Positions 1 to 8,218 of a DNA stretch of 34,323 nucleotides are shown piece by piece. The notes under the pieces are model-generated. The model was not told the DNA's origin and made no database searches. It saw nothing but the letters and a program-made list of their open reading frames with translations. Numbering within the stretch: the stretch's first letter is position 1; each line of letters opens with the position of its first letter. The stretch is from positions 1 to 34,323 of the forward strand of contig LVBV01000014.1 of assembly GCA_001604565.1 (NCBI GenBank). The letters run 5' to 3'. A program made the position numbers and the translations under genes. Source of the stretch: Puniceicoccales bacterium Verruco_01. GTDB taxonomy: Bacteria > Verrucomicrobiota > Verrucomicrobiia > Opitutales > Oceanipulchritudinaceae.

Positions 1-891
1 CTGGAGGGCAGGCGCATCACGCAGAGGCCCGAGGAAATGACACCCAAACAGCTCATACGGGAGAAACTCCCGGACATCCCGGAAGAAGAGATCGAGGCTC
101 ACTACAACCTCCTTCCGGAACGCTATTTCATCTACAGCAACGCCGATGAAATCGCCCTTCACGTGCGGATGGTGAACGAGCTCTTGCGCCGCATCGCGGA
201 GGCGGATTCTCTCTCCACGCTCGTACCCGTCATCAACTGGCAGAACGACCAGAATCTGGCCCTCACGGTGGTGAACATCGTGACGTGGGACCGCGCGGGG
301 CTCTTCTTCAAGCTGGCCGGCGCCTTCAGCGTGGCCGGACTTTCCATCGTGAGCAGCAAGGCCATCACCCGCGCCGACCACATCACCGTGGACACCTTCT
401 ATGTGTGTGACGCCTCGGGAGGGGTCGTGCAGGACGCGAAGGCGGAGGCCACCGTCGAGAAGTACCTGAAAAAGGCGCTTCTGCGCAGCGAGGATCTCCT
501 CCCCGCCATCGAGGAGCAGGACAAAAAGATGCGCGCGAGCTCCTGGCTGCGGCCGGCGGTCCGCGTGCGCACACCTGTGGCGCCGAGCGTGGGCGTGTAT
601 CACGAGCTGTCGCTGCGGCACACGATCATCGAGCTCAGCTGCGAGGACCGCATCGGCCTTCTCTACCGGGTGGCGCGGTCGATCTTCGAGCACGGTTTCG
701 ACATCAGCTTCGCCCGCATCTCCACCGAAAGGGGCGTTGCGATGGATACTTTCTACATCGAGCGTATCGACTCCGCGCCCGGGGACAGCGGGGCGCTCCT
801 TGCCCTGAGGGAGGATCTGTCGGCCATCGTGAGACCTCCAAGCACCGGCAGGAACGACGAGAACGACCCCGTGCACAAGATCGCTCAGTAA
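1..891 (+). CDS. glnD: GlnD, bifunctional PII uridylyltransferase/uridylyl-removing enzyme, 3' part
   Basis: The reading frame is open from the first base, so the gene starts upstream of the window and only the C-terminal 296 residues are seen. GlnD adds UMP to PII signal proteins at low glutamine and removes it at high glutamine. What remains is the linker after the HD domain (LPERYFIYSN region) and two ACT domains. ACT1 is at about nt 270-470 (DRAGLFFKLAGAFSVAGLSI) and ACT2 at about nt 620-790 (DRIGLLYRVARSIFEHGFDI). Both match the paired glutamine-sensing ACT domains of the family. The nucleotidyltransferase and HD catalytic parts are outside the window. An internal ATG at position 37 should not be taken as the start. 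A histidine kinase gene follows 67 nt downstream on the same strand. Confidence 0.93.
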   Translation: MEGRRITQRPEEMTPKQLIREKLPDIPEEEIEAHYNLLPERYFIYSNADEIALHVRMVNELLRRIAEADSLSTLVPVINWQNDQNLALTVVNIVTWDRAGLFFKLAGAFSVAGLSIVSSKAITRADHITVDTFYVCDASGGVVQDAKAEATVEKYLKKALLRSEDLLPAIEEQDKKMRASSWLRPAVRVRTPVAPSVGVYHELSLRHTIIELSCEDRIGLLYRVARSIFEHGFDISFARISTERGVAMDTFYIERIDSAPGDSGALLALREDLSAIVRPPSTGRNDENDPVHKIAQ

Positions 892-958
892 TCACGGCTC
901 CCGGGCTTTCCATCCGGTTGCGTGACAGTGCCGCACCCTGTATCTTTTGGAACACGCC

Positions 959-2674
959 ATGGAAGAGACAAACGAGGACATCGCCCTCACGCGGGCCCTG
1001 TATCACATCAGCCGCCTGCCCGGCTCCGTGGACGATCCCAAGGAGGCCCTCGGCGCGATGCTGGAGGAGATATTGGCCCTCATTCCGGCGACGAGCGGCA
1101 GCATCAATCTCATCAATCCGGACTCCCGGATGCTGGAGACGGAGGTTCTGAAGGGTTTGCCTCTGCGCAGCAAGCAATTGCAGCTTTCTCTCGGCGAGGG
1201 CGTGACCGGCTGGGTGGCCCTGCACGGGCGGCCCATGCTGGTGCCCGACGTGAGCGCCGAGCCCCACTATCTGCCCGTCTCGGACCGCGTGAAAAGCGAA
1301 CTGGCGGTGCCGATGGTGCAGAACGGCTCGGTTCTCGGCGTCGTGAATCTCGACAGCGACGTTCTCAACGCCTTTGACGAAAAGAGCCTGCGCCGCCTGA
1401 CGGAGGTGAGCGTCGAGGCAACGCGCGTCCTCACCCTCATCTGGCACTTCCAGATGCTAAGGAGCAAGGCCCTCCAGCTGGAAAGCCTCGTCAACACCGC
1501 GCGTGAACTGGTCGGACGTCTGGAGATGGACGACCTTCTGCGACAGATCACGAGCGAGGCGCTGGGCCTTGGCCGCTTCCGCTTGGCCGCGCTCTTCCTT
1601 TACGACAAGGACGCCCAGCGCCTGCGGCTGGAGGCCATGAGCGGCAGCCGGACCCTCGCCGGATACACCGAGACCCTCTCCCTTGAGGAAAGCGCCATCG
1701 GCACGGCCCTGCGCCGCATGAAGCAGGTGGAGGTGGCGGACCTGCCCCGCAGCGAGGAACATCACTTTCAGGAGGTCGTGCAGAGCGAGGGCATCGTTTC
1801 GATGCTTTCCTCGCCGCTGCTCTTCGAGAACGAGGCGATCGGCGTCCTCAACCTCTACACGGACCATCGCCACCGTTTTTCCAACGACGAGCGGAATCTT
1901 CTTGAGGCCCTCTGCGGCATCAGCGCGCTCGCCATCGTGAACGCACGGCTCTACGACCGCGTCTTCCAGACCGAGGACACCCTGCGCCGCAACGACCGGC
2001 TGACGACGCTCGGCCTGCTCTCCGCGGAAATCGCGCACGAAATTCGCAATCCCCTCACCGTCATCAAACTCCTCTACGGGAGCCTGAACCTCGACTACCC
2101 CGAGGAGGACATGCGCCGGCGCGACGCGGAAATCATCGCCGAAAAGCTGGACCAGCTGGAGGGAATCGTCACGCGCGTCCTTTCCTTCGGCAGGAACAGC
2201 GAGGGCCTGCATGCCACCTGGGACCTCCACCGCATCGTGGACGACACCCTGCACCTTGTGCGCCTAAAACTGAGGCAGAGCGGCGTGGCGCTCACCTACA
2301 CGCATCCGGAAAAGGCGCTTCACGTGGACGCCGCCAAGGGACAGTTGCAGCAGGCGGTCCTCAACATCGTGATGAACGCACTTGAGGCCATGCCGAGCGG
2401 CGGTCACCTCGGGGTGAGCCTTTCCATGGAAAAGAACGGCGAGGAGGAACGGGGCGTCATCCGCGTGACGGACACGGGCTCCGGCATCCCGGACGCGATC
2501 CGCAGCCGCATCTTCGATTCCTTTTTGACCGGCAAGGCGACAGGCACGGGCCTCGGCCTCAACATCTCCAAGCGCATCTTCAAGAGCCACGGCGGCGACA
2601 TCGAGGTTGAGGAAAGCAGCGCCACCGGCACCACGGTCAAGCTCTGGCTCCCCCTGCAACCGCCGCTCACGTAA
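959..2674 (+). CDS. GAF-GAF sensor histidine kinase (soluble)
   Basis: A protein of 571 residues with no signal peptide or membrane helix, so a cytoplasmic sensor. It has two GAF domains (about residues 30-165 and 185-330), then HisKA with the phospho-acceptor His near residue 360 (AEIAHEIRNPLTVIKLL). The HATPase domain shows the N box (NIVMNALEAM), G1 (DTGSGIPD) and G2 (TGTGLGLNISKR). The AHEIRNPL H-box resembles NtrB-type kinases. There is no receiver domain and no response regulator beside it, so partner and signal are unknown. An in-frame TTG lies 12 nt upstream, but ATG 959 is preferred. Neither has a clear Shine-Dalgarno site. TTGCGT-17 nt-TATCTT at 918-946 could be a promoter and would give a very short leader. 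The link to glnD is positional only. Confidence 0.85.
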   Translation: MEETNEDIALTRALYHISRLPGSVDDPKEALGAMLEEILALIPATSGSINLINPDSRMLETEVLKGLPLRSKQLQLSLGEGVTGWVALHGRPMLVPDVSAEPHYLPVSDRVKSELAVPMVQNGSVLGVVNLDSDVLNAFDEKSLRRLTEVSVEATRVLTLIWHFQMLRSKALQLESLVNTARELVGRLEMDDLLRQITSEALGLGRFRLAALFLYDKDAQRLRLEAMSGSRTLAGYTETLSLEESAIGTALRRMKQVEVADLPRSEEHHFQEVVQSEGIVSMLSSPLLFENEAIGVLNLYTDHRHRFSNDERNLLEALCGISALAIVNARLYDRVFQTEDTLRRNDRLTTLGLLSAEIAHEIRNPLTVIKLLYGSLNLDYPEEDMRRRDAEIIAEKLDQLEGIVTRVLSFGRNSEGLHATWDLHRIVDDTLHLVRLKLRQSGVALTYTHPEKALHVDAAKGQLQQAVLNIVMNALEAMPSGGHLGVSLSMEKNGEEERGVIRVTDTGSGIPDAIRSRIFDSFLTGKATGTGLGLNISKRIFKSHGGDIEVEESSATGTTVKLWLPLQPPLT

Positions 2675-2710
2675 TAAAAAGAGGGATTGAACCGCAGATT
2701 CCTGCAGATT

Positions 2711-2833
2711 TCAGAAAGAAGAATATTATCTACAGATTGAAACCGGATTTTCGCAGATTTCCAAATCACAGTGGATTCAGTTCCGTAATCTGCGAAAATC
2801 TGCGTAATCTGTAGATAAAACTCTTTCTTTGGA
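2711..2833. repeat. Long imperfect inverted repeat of the CGCAGATT family
   Basis: The left arm holds TTATCTACAGATT (2726-2738) and ATTTTCGCAGATTT (2747-2760). The right arm holds the reverse complements (AATCTGCGAAAATCTGCG at about 2787-2804, AATCTGTAGATAA at 2806-2818). The loop is about 25 nt. Flanking AGAAAG and CTTTCT extend the pairing. A further half copy (ACCGCAGATTCCTGCAGATT) is at 2691-2710. Related copies occur at 27839-27870 and 34012-34141. It fills the space between the 3' ends of the convergent kinase and thrS genes. Confidence 0.8.
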
Positions 2834-2871
2834 AATTCGCGATTGATGTTGCTTCCCATCTCTATGGGTAC

Positions 2872-2905
2872 AAAAAAGGCCGGGCGGTTTCCCGTCCGGC
2901 CTTTT
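2872..2905 (-). terminator. Rho-independent terminator of thrS
   Basis: A 10-bp GC-rich stem (2878-2887 with 2892-2901, one G-T pair, 4-nt loop) is followed on the minus strand by six T at 2877-2872, about 25 nt after the thrS stop codon. Four T on the plus strand (2902-2905) suggest it may also stop transcription coming from the kinase gene. Confidence 0.88.
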
Positions 2906-2925
2906 GAAGTTTGTCGGGCTTCGCC

Positions 2926-4761
2926 TTATTCCATGCCCTCGGGGAGTGCCTTGGTGGCGATGGCGTTCTTGACGAGGGCTATCGCCTCGTCGGCGGTGTG
3001 CTTGCCCTCCTTGCTCTTCGCGATGCGGGAGCGGATCGTGACGCAGCCCTCGGCGGCCTCGTTTTTGCCGACGACGAGCATCCACGGCACCTTGTCCGTC
3101 TCCGCCCGGCGAATCTTGGCGCCCAGCTTGTCGCTCTCGGCATCGGCGCTCGCGCGGATGCCCTCGGCCTTGAGCTTGTTCACGAGCTCCGCCGCGTAGG
3201 CGTCCTGCTCGCTTGTGATCGTGAGGACGCGCACCTGCTCCGGCGCAAGCCAGGTCGGGAAGTCGCCCGCAAAATGCTCGATCAAGACGCCCGTGAAGCG
3301 TTCCAGCGAACCGAACGGCGCGCGGTGGATCATGACGGGGCGGTGCGGCTTGTTGTCCGCGCCGATGTATTCCAGCTTGAAGCGCTCCGGCAGGTTGTAG
3401 TCCACCTGCACGGTGCCGAGCTGCCACTCGCGCCCGATCACGTCCTTCACGACGAAGTCGATCTTGGGGCCGTAGAAGGCGGCCTCGCCCTTTTCCTCGG
3501 TGAAGGGGACGCCGAGGCCCGCAGCCTCCTCGCGGAGGACCTGTTCGGCCTTGTCCCAGCTTTCCGCCGCGCCCACGTACTTGGAGGAATCCGGGTTCCG
3601 GAGACCCACGCGCACGCGGTAGCTCTTCATGCCGAGGGTGGAAAAGACGGTCTTGACGAGCGAGAGGCAGCCCTCGATCTCGGATTTTAGCTGCTCCTCG
3701 GTGACGAAGAGGTGTGCGTCGTCCTGCGTGAAGCCGCGGACGCGCGTGAGGCCGTTCAGCTCGCCCGACTGCTCCCAGCGGTACACCGTGCCGAATTCGG
3801 CCAAGCGGATCGGCAGGTCGCGGTAGGAGTGCGGCTGCGATGCAAAGATCTTGATGTGCATCGGGCAGTTCATGGGCTTGAGGAGGTATCCATCCACGTC
3901 GCCCTTCGCCAAGCGGTTGGAAAGCTCCGCGCAGGAGCAGCCCTCGTGACCCAGGTGCTCCATCTCCTCCTTCTCGATGAGCGGGGGATACTGGCTATCC
4001 TGATAGTACGGGAAGTGCCCGCTCGTCCGGTAAAGCCCGAGGCGCCCGATGTGCGGGGTGAAGACCTGCTGATACCCCTGTGCGCGCAGGTGCAGGGAGA
4101 TGAAATTCATCAGCTCCTGCCGGATGATGCCGCCCTTGCCGGTCCAGAGGATCAGGCCCTGCCCCACCGCGTCGTCGATGACGAAGAGGTTCATCTCTTT
4201 GCCGATCTTGCGGTGGTCGCGCTTCTTGGCCTCCTCTTGCTGCTTGAGATACTCCTCAAGCTCCGCCTTGGAGGGGAACGCGGTGCCGTAGATGCGCTGG
4301 AGCTGCTTGTTCTTCTCGTCGCCGCGATGGTACGCGCCCGCGATTTGCAAGAGCTTGATCGCCTTGACCTTGCTCGTGTAATTCACGTGCGGGCCGGCGC
4401 AAAGGTCGATGAACTCGCCGTTCTGGTAGAAACTGATCGCATCGCCCTCCGGAATGTCGGCGAGGCGCCCCAATTTGTAGCGCTCCTGCCCGGCCTTCTT
4501 GATGATTTCCACGGCCTGTTCGCGCGGAACCTCGGTTCGCGTGAACCGCTGGTTCTCCTTCACGATCTTGTACATCTCGGCCTCGATCTTTTCGAGGTCC
4601 TCGGTGGTGAGCTTTTTGTCCAGGTCGATATCGTAGTAAAACCCGGCTTCGGTTGCGGGACCGATGTCGAGCTTTGCCTCGGGATACAGACGCAGGATCG
4701 CCGTCGCCAGTATGTGACTGGCCGAGTGGCGAAGTTCCTCCAGTGGACTCAGTTCTTTCAT
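2926..4761 (-). CDS. thrS: Threonine-tRNA ligase, apparently without TGS domain
   Basis: Charges tRNA-Thr with threonine in the cytoplasm. The editing domain comes first, with the HSASH metal/editing motif within about 15 residues of the N-terminus and CAGPH later. The class II catalytic core follows with the expected zinc ligands: Cys in KPMNCPMH, His in TQDDAHLF and His in MIHRAPFGS. The anticodon-binding domain is C-terminal. Family members of about 640 residues begin with a TGS domain of about 60 residues, which has no counterpart in the 611 residues here. Before KPMNCP there is an insert of about 20 residues with a CSC motif (GHEGCSCAELSNRLAKGD). The start is uncertain: ATG 4761 is chosen, but an in-frame TTG at 4803 overlaps the upstream stop codon as TTGA and could be used by translational coupling, adding 14 residues. 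Neither choice restores a TGS domain. Confidence 0.95.
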   Translation of the reverse strand: MKELSPLEELRHSASHILATAILRLYPEAKLDIGPATEAGFYYDIDLDKKLTTEDLEKIEAEMYKIVKENQRFTRTEVPREQAVEIIKKAGQERYKLGRLADIPEGDAISFYQNGEFIDLCAGPHVNYTSKVKAIKLLQIAGAYHRGDEKNKQLQRIYGTAFPSKAELEEYLKQQEEAKKRDHRKIGKEMNLFVIDDAVGQGLILWTGKGGIIRQELMNFISLHLRAQGYQQVFTPHIGRLGLYRTSGHFPYYQDSQYPPLIEKEEMEHLGHEGCSCAELSNRLAKGDVDGYLLKPMNCPMHIKIFASQPHSYRDLPIRLAEFGTVYRWEQSGELNGLTRVRGFTQDDAHLFVTEEQLKSEIEGCLSLVKTVFSTLGMKSYRVRVGLRNPDSSKYVGAAESWDKAEQVLREEAAGLGVPFTEEKGEAAFYGPKIDFVVKDVIGREWQLGTVQVDYNLPERFKLEYIGADNKPHRPVMIHRAPFGSLERFTGVLIEHFAGDFPTWLAPEQVRVLTITSEQDAYAAELVNKLKAEGIRASADAESDKLGAKIRRAETDKVPWMLVVGKNEAAEGCVTIRSRIAKSKEGKHTADEAIALVKNAIATKALPEGME

Positions 4762-4799
4762 GTCGAAAACAGGGACTTTCGGACGATGCGGCGGTGGAT

Positions 4800-5345
4800 T
4801 CAAGCCTGTATTTGGCCGTGACGGCGGCAGCAGCGGTTCTTTCCGCGTCCCTGACCGCCTCCTTCCTCCTCACAGCAGCGGCGTCCGTGACCGTGGCGGT
4901 GACATTCGCCGTTTGGGTGCCCCTCCCCGTCCTTTTCCGCGCAGTGGCTGCCCCCGCGCAGGCCCCGTCGGCCCGCCGCACGTTCGCGGTCGTGCGCCTC
5001 CAGCATTTCCTCCGTCACGGGCTGCAAGAGACCCGCGCGGTACTGTGCGAGGGCCTCGTCCGCCGTCGGAGCCTCGCTGTAAAGCGCCGCGATCCCCGAC
5101 GAGGCAAGGCGATTGTGCGCGCCGCGTCCCAGGCCCGGGCAGATCACCGTGCCGACGCCGAGGGCCGCCAGCGATTCGAGCGGCAGCCCCTTCCCGCCCG
5201 CCTCCGGATCGCCCTTGAGAAGAGCGACAACCGCGCCGTCCTCTTCAAGAATCACGTGAAACGGAGCGCGGCCAAAATGCGGGCTGACCCGCGCAGAAGG
5301 CCCGTCATCGGAAACGACGGGGATGGAGATTCGTTTTGTTGTCAT
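4800..5345 (-). CDS. NifX/NifB C-terminal-like metallocluster-binding protein with Cys/His-rich tail
   Basis: A 181-residue protein. Residues 1-110 match the dinitrogenase iron-molybdenum cofactor biosynthesis fold (PF02579 type): RISIPVVSDD start, SPHFGRAPFH, and GVGTVICPGLGRGAHNRL, then a region typical of these small proteins. The last 50 or so residues are rich in Cys and His (SHCAEKD, GECHRHGHGRRCCEEE, NRCCRRH), which suggests metal or Fe-S binding. No nitrogenase genes are present, so a role in nitrogen fixation is not implied. Many anaerobes carry such orphan NifX-like proteins next to DUF134 regulators, and a DUF134 gene is divergent here. The stop codon overlaps a possible TTG start of thrS, so the two are probably cotranscribed. 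ATG 5345 is chosen because the family core begins there. Confidence 0.75.
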   Translation of the reverse strand: MTTKRISIPVVSDDGPSARVSPHFGRAPFHVILEEDGAVVALLKGDPEAGGKGLPLESLAALGVGTVICPGLGRGAHNRLASSGIAALYSEAPTADEALAQYRAGLLQPVTEEMLEAHDRERAAGRRGLRGGSHCAEKDGEGHPNGECHRHGHGRRCCEEEGGGQGRGKNRCCRRHGQIQA

Positions 5346-5380
5346 ACGCCCATAATCCGCGAGCAAAGAACGTTTGTCAC

Positions 5381-5399
5381 GCCTATTTTGAGCATAGGC
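5381..5399. promoter_or_regulatory. Candidate operator in the divergent NifX-like/DUF134 promoter region
   Basis: An inverted repeat GCCTAT-7 nt-ATAGGC lies between the two divergent genes. The 9-mer GCCCATAAT occurs twice in the same gap, at 5348-5356 and 5398-5406, the second overlapping the right arm. The DUF134 protein has a helix-turn-helix and is the obvious candidate binder. This is inference; no consensus for the family is known to me. Confidence 0.4.
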
Positions 5400-5467
5400 C
5401 CATAATTAACGGCGGCGGTATTGACCGCGTCTTCTCCCTGTGGAAAATGAAGGTGTCTTTCCCCGCC

Positions 5468-5770
5468 ATGGCACGCCCCGAATGCCCGAGAAAAATCGGC
5501 CTCGTCCCGCCCGCCGACTATTACAAACCGGCGGGAATCCCCCTCTGCGAGCTGGAGGAGGTGGCGCTGGCGGCGGACGAAATGGAGGCGCTGCGCCTCG
5601 CCGACGCGGAGGGGCTGTATCAGGCGGAGGCTGCGGTGCGAATGGGAGTCTCGCGCCAGACCTTTGGACGAATTGTGGAAAAGGCACGGCGCAAGGTGGC
5701 GCAGGCCCTCACGGGCGGCAGAGCCCTGCGGATCGAACGCGGGCAACGCACAACGGGGAACGAAGGCTGA
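5468..5770 (+). CDS. DUF134 family helix-turn-helix protein
   Basis: A 100-residue basic protein matching the DUF134 family (PF02001). It has an N-terminal ARPECPRKIG, then ELEEVALAADEMEALRLADAEGL, and a helix-turn-helix (YQAEAAVRMGVSRQTFGRIVEKARRKVAQAL) resembling sigma-70 region 4. It is probably a DNA-binding regulator. It is divergent from the NifX-like gene, a pairing that fits control of a metallocluster protein. ATG 5468 is chosen because family members begin with M-x-RP just before a basic Cys-containing stretch; an in-frame ATG at 5447 would add 7 residues. The C-terminus is short and polar. Confidence 0.8.
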   Translation: MARPECPRKIGLVPPADYYKPAGIPLCELEEVALAADEMEALRLADAEGLYQAEAAVRMGVSRQTFGRIVEKARRKVAQALTGGRALRIERGQRTTGNEG

Positions 5771-5902
5771 AAGACCGCCAATCGTCCGCAAGGATCCACG
5801 CCGGGCTTGCACCGTATTGTATTTGCGGCATCATCTGGCGAGGGAGGGGGGCACCCTTTTCCCCGTCACGTCACGTCATCGCACTGTCAACCAAGGCAGC
5901 TT

Positions 5903-8161
5903 GTGAAATACCGTTCTTCCCCTCTCTTTCTCCGCTCCAGCCACCGCGCACTGCTCGCGGTTCTGACATCCCTTGTCGCCGGTGCATCCGCCCGGGCGGA
6001 AGTCCTTGCGCCCTCCGACGGCGCGGCGAGCGACAACTTCGGCCAGTCGATTGCCCTTTCCGGGACCAACGCCGTCGTCGGAGCCAACCACTTCGTGAAG
6101 CCGAATCTTGCCTGGACGGGGCAGGCGTATTTCTTCCGCGAACTCGGATCGCTCTCCGGCGCATCGGTGGAGAACGTGATTCTCATCCCCTCGATCCCGA
6201 GCGGCGGCGACCTCTTCGGCAACGACGTGGGTGTCTCCGACAATCGCGTCCTAGTCGGCTCGCCCTACACGAGGATTTCCCTGACCAAGCAGGGCGTGGG
6301 TTTTTATTACCGCGATCTCTCCACGGCCATCGGCACGGTGACGGAGACGCTGCGCCTCACCGCGAAGAACGCGACTGAGGACGACGACCTCGGTTATGAC
6401 GCGGCGCTCTCCGGCGACAACGCCCTCCTCACGGCTCCCGGCGGCGGTTTTGTGGGCTACTACGCGGGGCTCGACAGCTTGACGAGTCAGGACGCCCGTT
6501 ACGACGCCGCGAGCGGCACCTACACCGAGTCGCTCCGCCTCACCGCCTCGGATCACGTGACGGGCGACAATTACGGCCTCGCCGTGGCCCTCGACGGAAC
6601 AAACGCCCTCGTCGGCGCCTTCCATGCGGATACGACCGTCGGGGAGGACACCCTCTCCGACACGGGCCGTGCATATTACTACAATCTAGCCGCAGTGCCA
6701 GAGGGGGCGACGACGCTCGCCGAAAGCGTCCGCCTCTCCACGAGCGAACCCGCGCAGTATGCCTCGCTCGGCCGCAGCTTGAGTCTGGAGGGCGACAACG
6801 CCCTTGTCGGCGCCTACGGGATGCCGTCCGGCGACCTCACCTACGTCGGCGCGGCCTATTATTACAAGAACCTTTCCGCGAACACGACGGGCACGGCGAC
6901 CGAGAATGTGAAGCTCGCCGCCTCGGACGGCGCGGGCTGGGACTACTTTGGCAACTCCGTGAGTCTTTCGGGTGGCAATGCCCTCGTCGGTGCTTTCTTT
7001 GGACGCGTGAACAACCTCGACTACACGGGAAAGGCCTATCTCTTCACGAATCTGGATTCCGCCTCCGGCACGGTGAACGAAACGCTGACGATCATGGCGG
7101 GCACCCCAGCGGAAAACGATCTCTTCGGCTATGCGGTGGCCCTTGACGGCCCCCGCTTTGTGATCACCTCCGAGCGCGGAACCAATCCGGAAACCGGGGC
7201 CAGGTCGGGCATCGCATATGCGGGCGACATCCGCGCCCTGACCACCCTCGACGAGGACGGAGGCGAAATGCTCTCCATCGACAACCTCGGCGTGCGCTCC
7301 GGCGTGGACTGGATCATCGGCAAGACTCATTCCGGCAACGGAGTGACCCTCTCCGCCGGTTCGCAGTTTGTCGTGAACAGGCCGGGCAGGAGCGTGACAG
7401 TCGGCGCGGAGGAGGGCGCGGACCAGAACATCCTGCGCATCGACGGCATCCTCGTGGCGGGAACCGTGAACGTGGGCATGGACGGAAAGACCTCCAACAA
7501 CATCCTGATCGTCGGAAACGGCGGCGCGGTCTTCGCCTCGACGCTGAACGTGGGCGACGCCCCCGGTCCGGGCTCCAACTCGCTGATTCTCGACAGCGGC
7601 TCCTTTCTTGTCCTGACAGGCGACGACACTGCGGCGGTCGCCTCCCTCGTTGCGGACGGCAAGATTCTCCTGCGCCACGATGCGCGGCTCCTTGCGGCGA
7701 CGGGCACACTGCTGGCCTGTTCGTATTGCCCGACGACCGAGGCGGCTCAGGCGTTTCTCGACGAGAACCACCTCGCCGACGGCCCCTACCCTGCGTTTCT
7801 TCTTGAAGGCTGCACCCTCGTCGCGAGCCGGATCATGAATCTTTCGTGGGCACGGCTTCAGAACGCGGAGGGCAACTGGTTTGATTCCCGCTGGTACGGC
7901 TGGTTCTACTACGAGGCGGACTGGGGCCGCTGGATCTGGCACGCGCGGCACGGCTGGCAGTACGTGTGGGAGATGCCGGACGGGGCGCTCTGCCTCTGGG
8001 ATTCGGCCAGCGGCGCGTGGTGGTACACCAACCGCGAGTGGTACCCGGCGATGTACGACTTCTCCGCAGGGGCGTGGTTCTACTACGGCGGCGGCGAGGC
8101 CCCGAACCGGCGCTTCTGGAGCTACGAATCGGATGGCTGGGTGGACGAGGGCTCCCGCTAA
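5903..8161 (+). CDS. Secreted FG-GAP-repeat / beta-solenoid protein with aromatic C-terminal domain
   Basis: A protein of 752 residues starting at GTG 5903, preceded by AAGG. A Sec signal peptide ends near AGASARA, then EVLAPSDG. About seven tandem repeats of around 60 residues follow, each built on an FG-x-S-(V/I)-A-L-x-G-x-NALVGA pattern (for example DNFGQSIALSGTNAVVGA and WDYFGNSVSLSGGNALVGA), like FG-GAP/integrin-type beta-propeller blades. Residues of about 450-600 look like a parallel beta-solenoid (NNILIVGNGGAVFASTLNVG, NSLILDSGSFLVL). The last 105 or so residues are very rich in Trp and Tyr, with spaced W-GWFYYE, WGRWIWHARHGWQYVW and WWYTNREWYPAMY motifs, and end near WSYESDGWVDEGSR. 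No autotransporter barrel or PEP-CTERM anchor is visible. It is probably a surface or extracellular protein of unknown ligand. Confidence 0.72.
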   Translation: MKYRSSPLFLRSSHRALLAVLTSLVAGASARAEVLAPSDGAASDNFGQSIALSGTNAVVGANHFVKPNLAWTGQAYFFRELGSLSGASVENVILIPSIPSGGDLFGNDVGVSDNRVLVGSPYTRISLTKQGVGFYYRDLSTAIGTVTETLRLTAKNATEDDDLGYDAALSGDNALLTAPGGGFVGYYAGLDSLTSQDARYDAASGTYTESLRLTASDHVTGDNYGLAVALDGTNALVGAFHADTTVGEDTLSDTGRAYYYNLAAVPEGATTLAESVRLSTSEPAQYASLGRSLSLEGDNALVGAYGMPSGDLTYVGAAYYYKNLSANTTGTATENVKLAASDGAGWDYFGNSVSLSGGNALVGAFFGRVNNLDYTGKAYLFTNLDSASGTVNETLTIMAGTPAENDLFGYAVALDGPRFVITSERGTNPETGARSGIAYAGDIRALTTLDEDGGEMLSIDNLGVRSGVDWIIGKTHSGNGVTLSAGSQFVVNRPGRSVTVGAEEGADQNILRIDGILVAGTVNVGMDGKTSNNILIVGNGGAVFASTLNVGDAPGPGSNSLILDSGSFLVLTGDDTAAVASLVADGKILLRHDARLLAATGTLLACSYCPTTEAAQAFLDENHLADGPYPAFLLEGCTLVASRIMNLSWARLQNAEGNWFDSRWYGWFYYEADWGRWIWHARHGWQYVWEMPDGALCLWDSASGAWWYTNREWYPAMYDFSAGAWFYYGGGEAPNRRFWSYESDGWVDEGSR

Positions 8162-8218
8162 GAGCTTCCGGTTCCCGCGCTTGCCTAAAGGGCGGCGAAT
8201 CTACAGGATGCCCCGAGG

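Noticed and set aside
3712..4821. Long plus-strand open frame of 369 codons opposite thrS
   Set aside because: It is antisense to a fully conserved ThrRS, has no recognisable domain and reflects high GC content in the third codon position.
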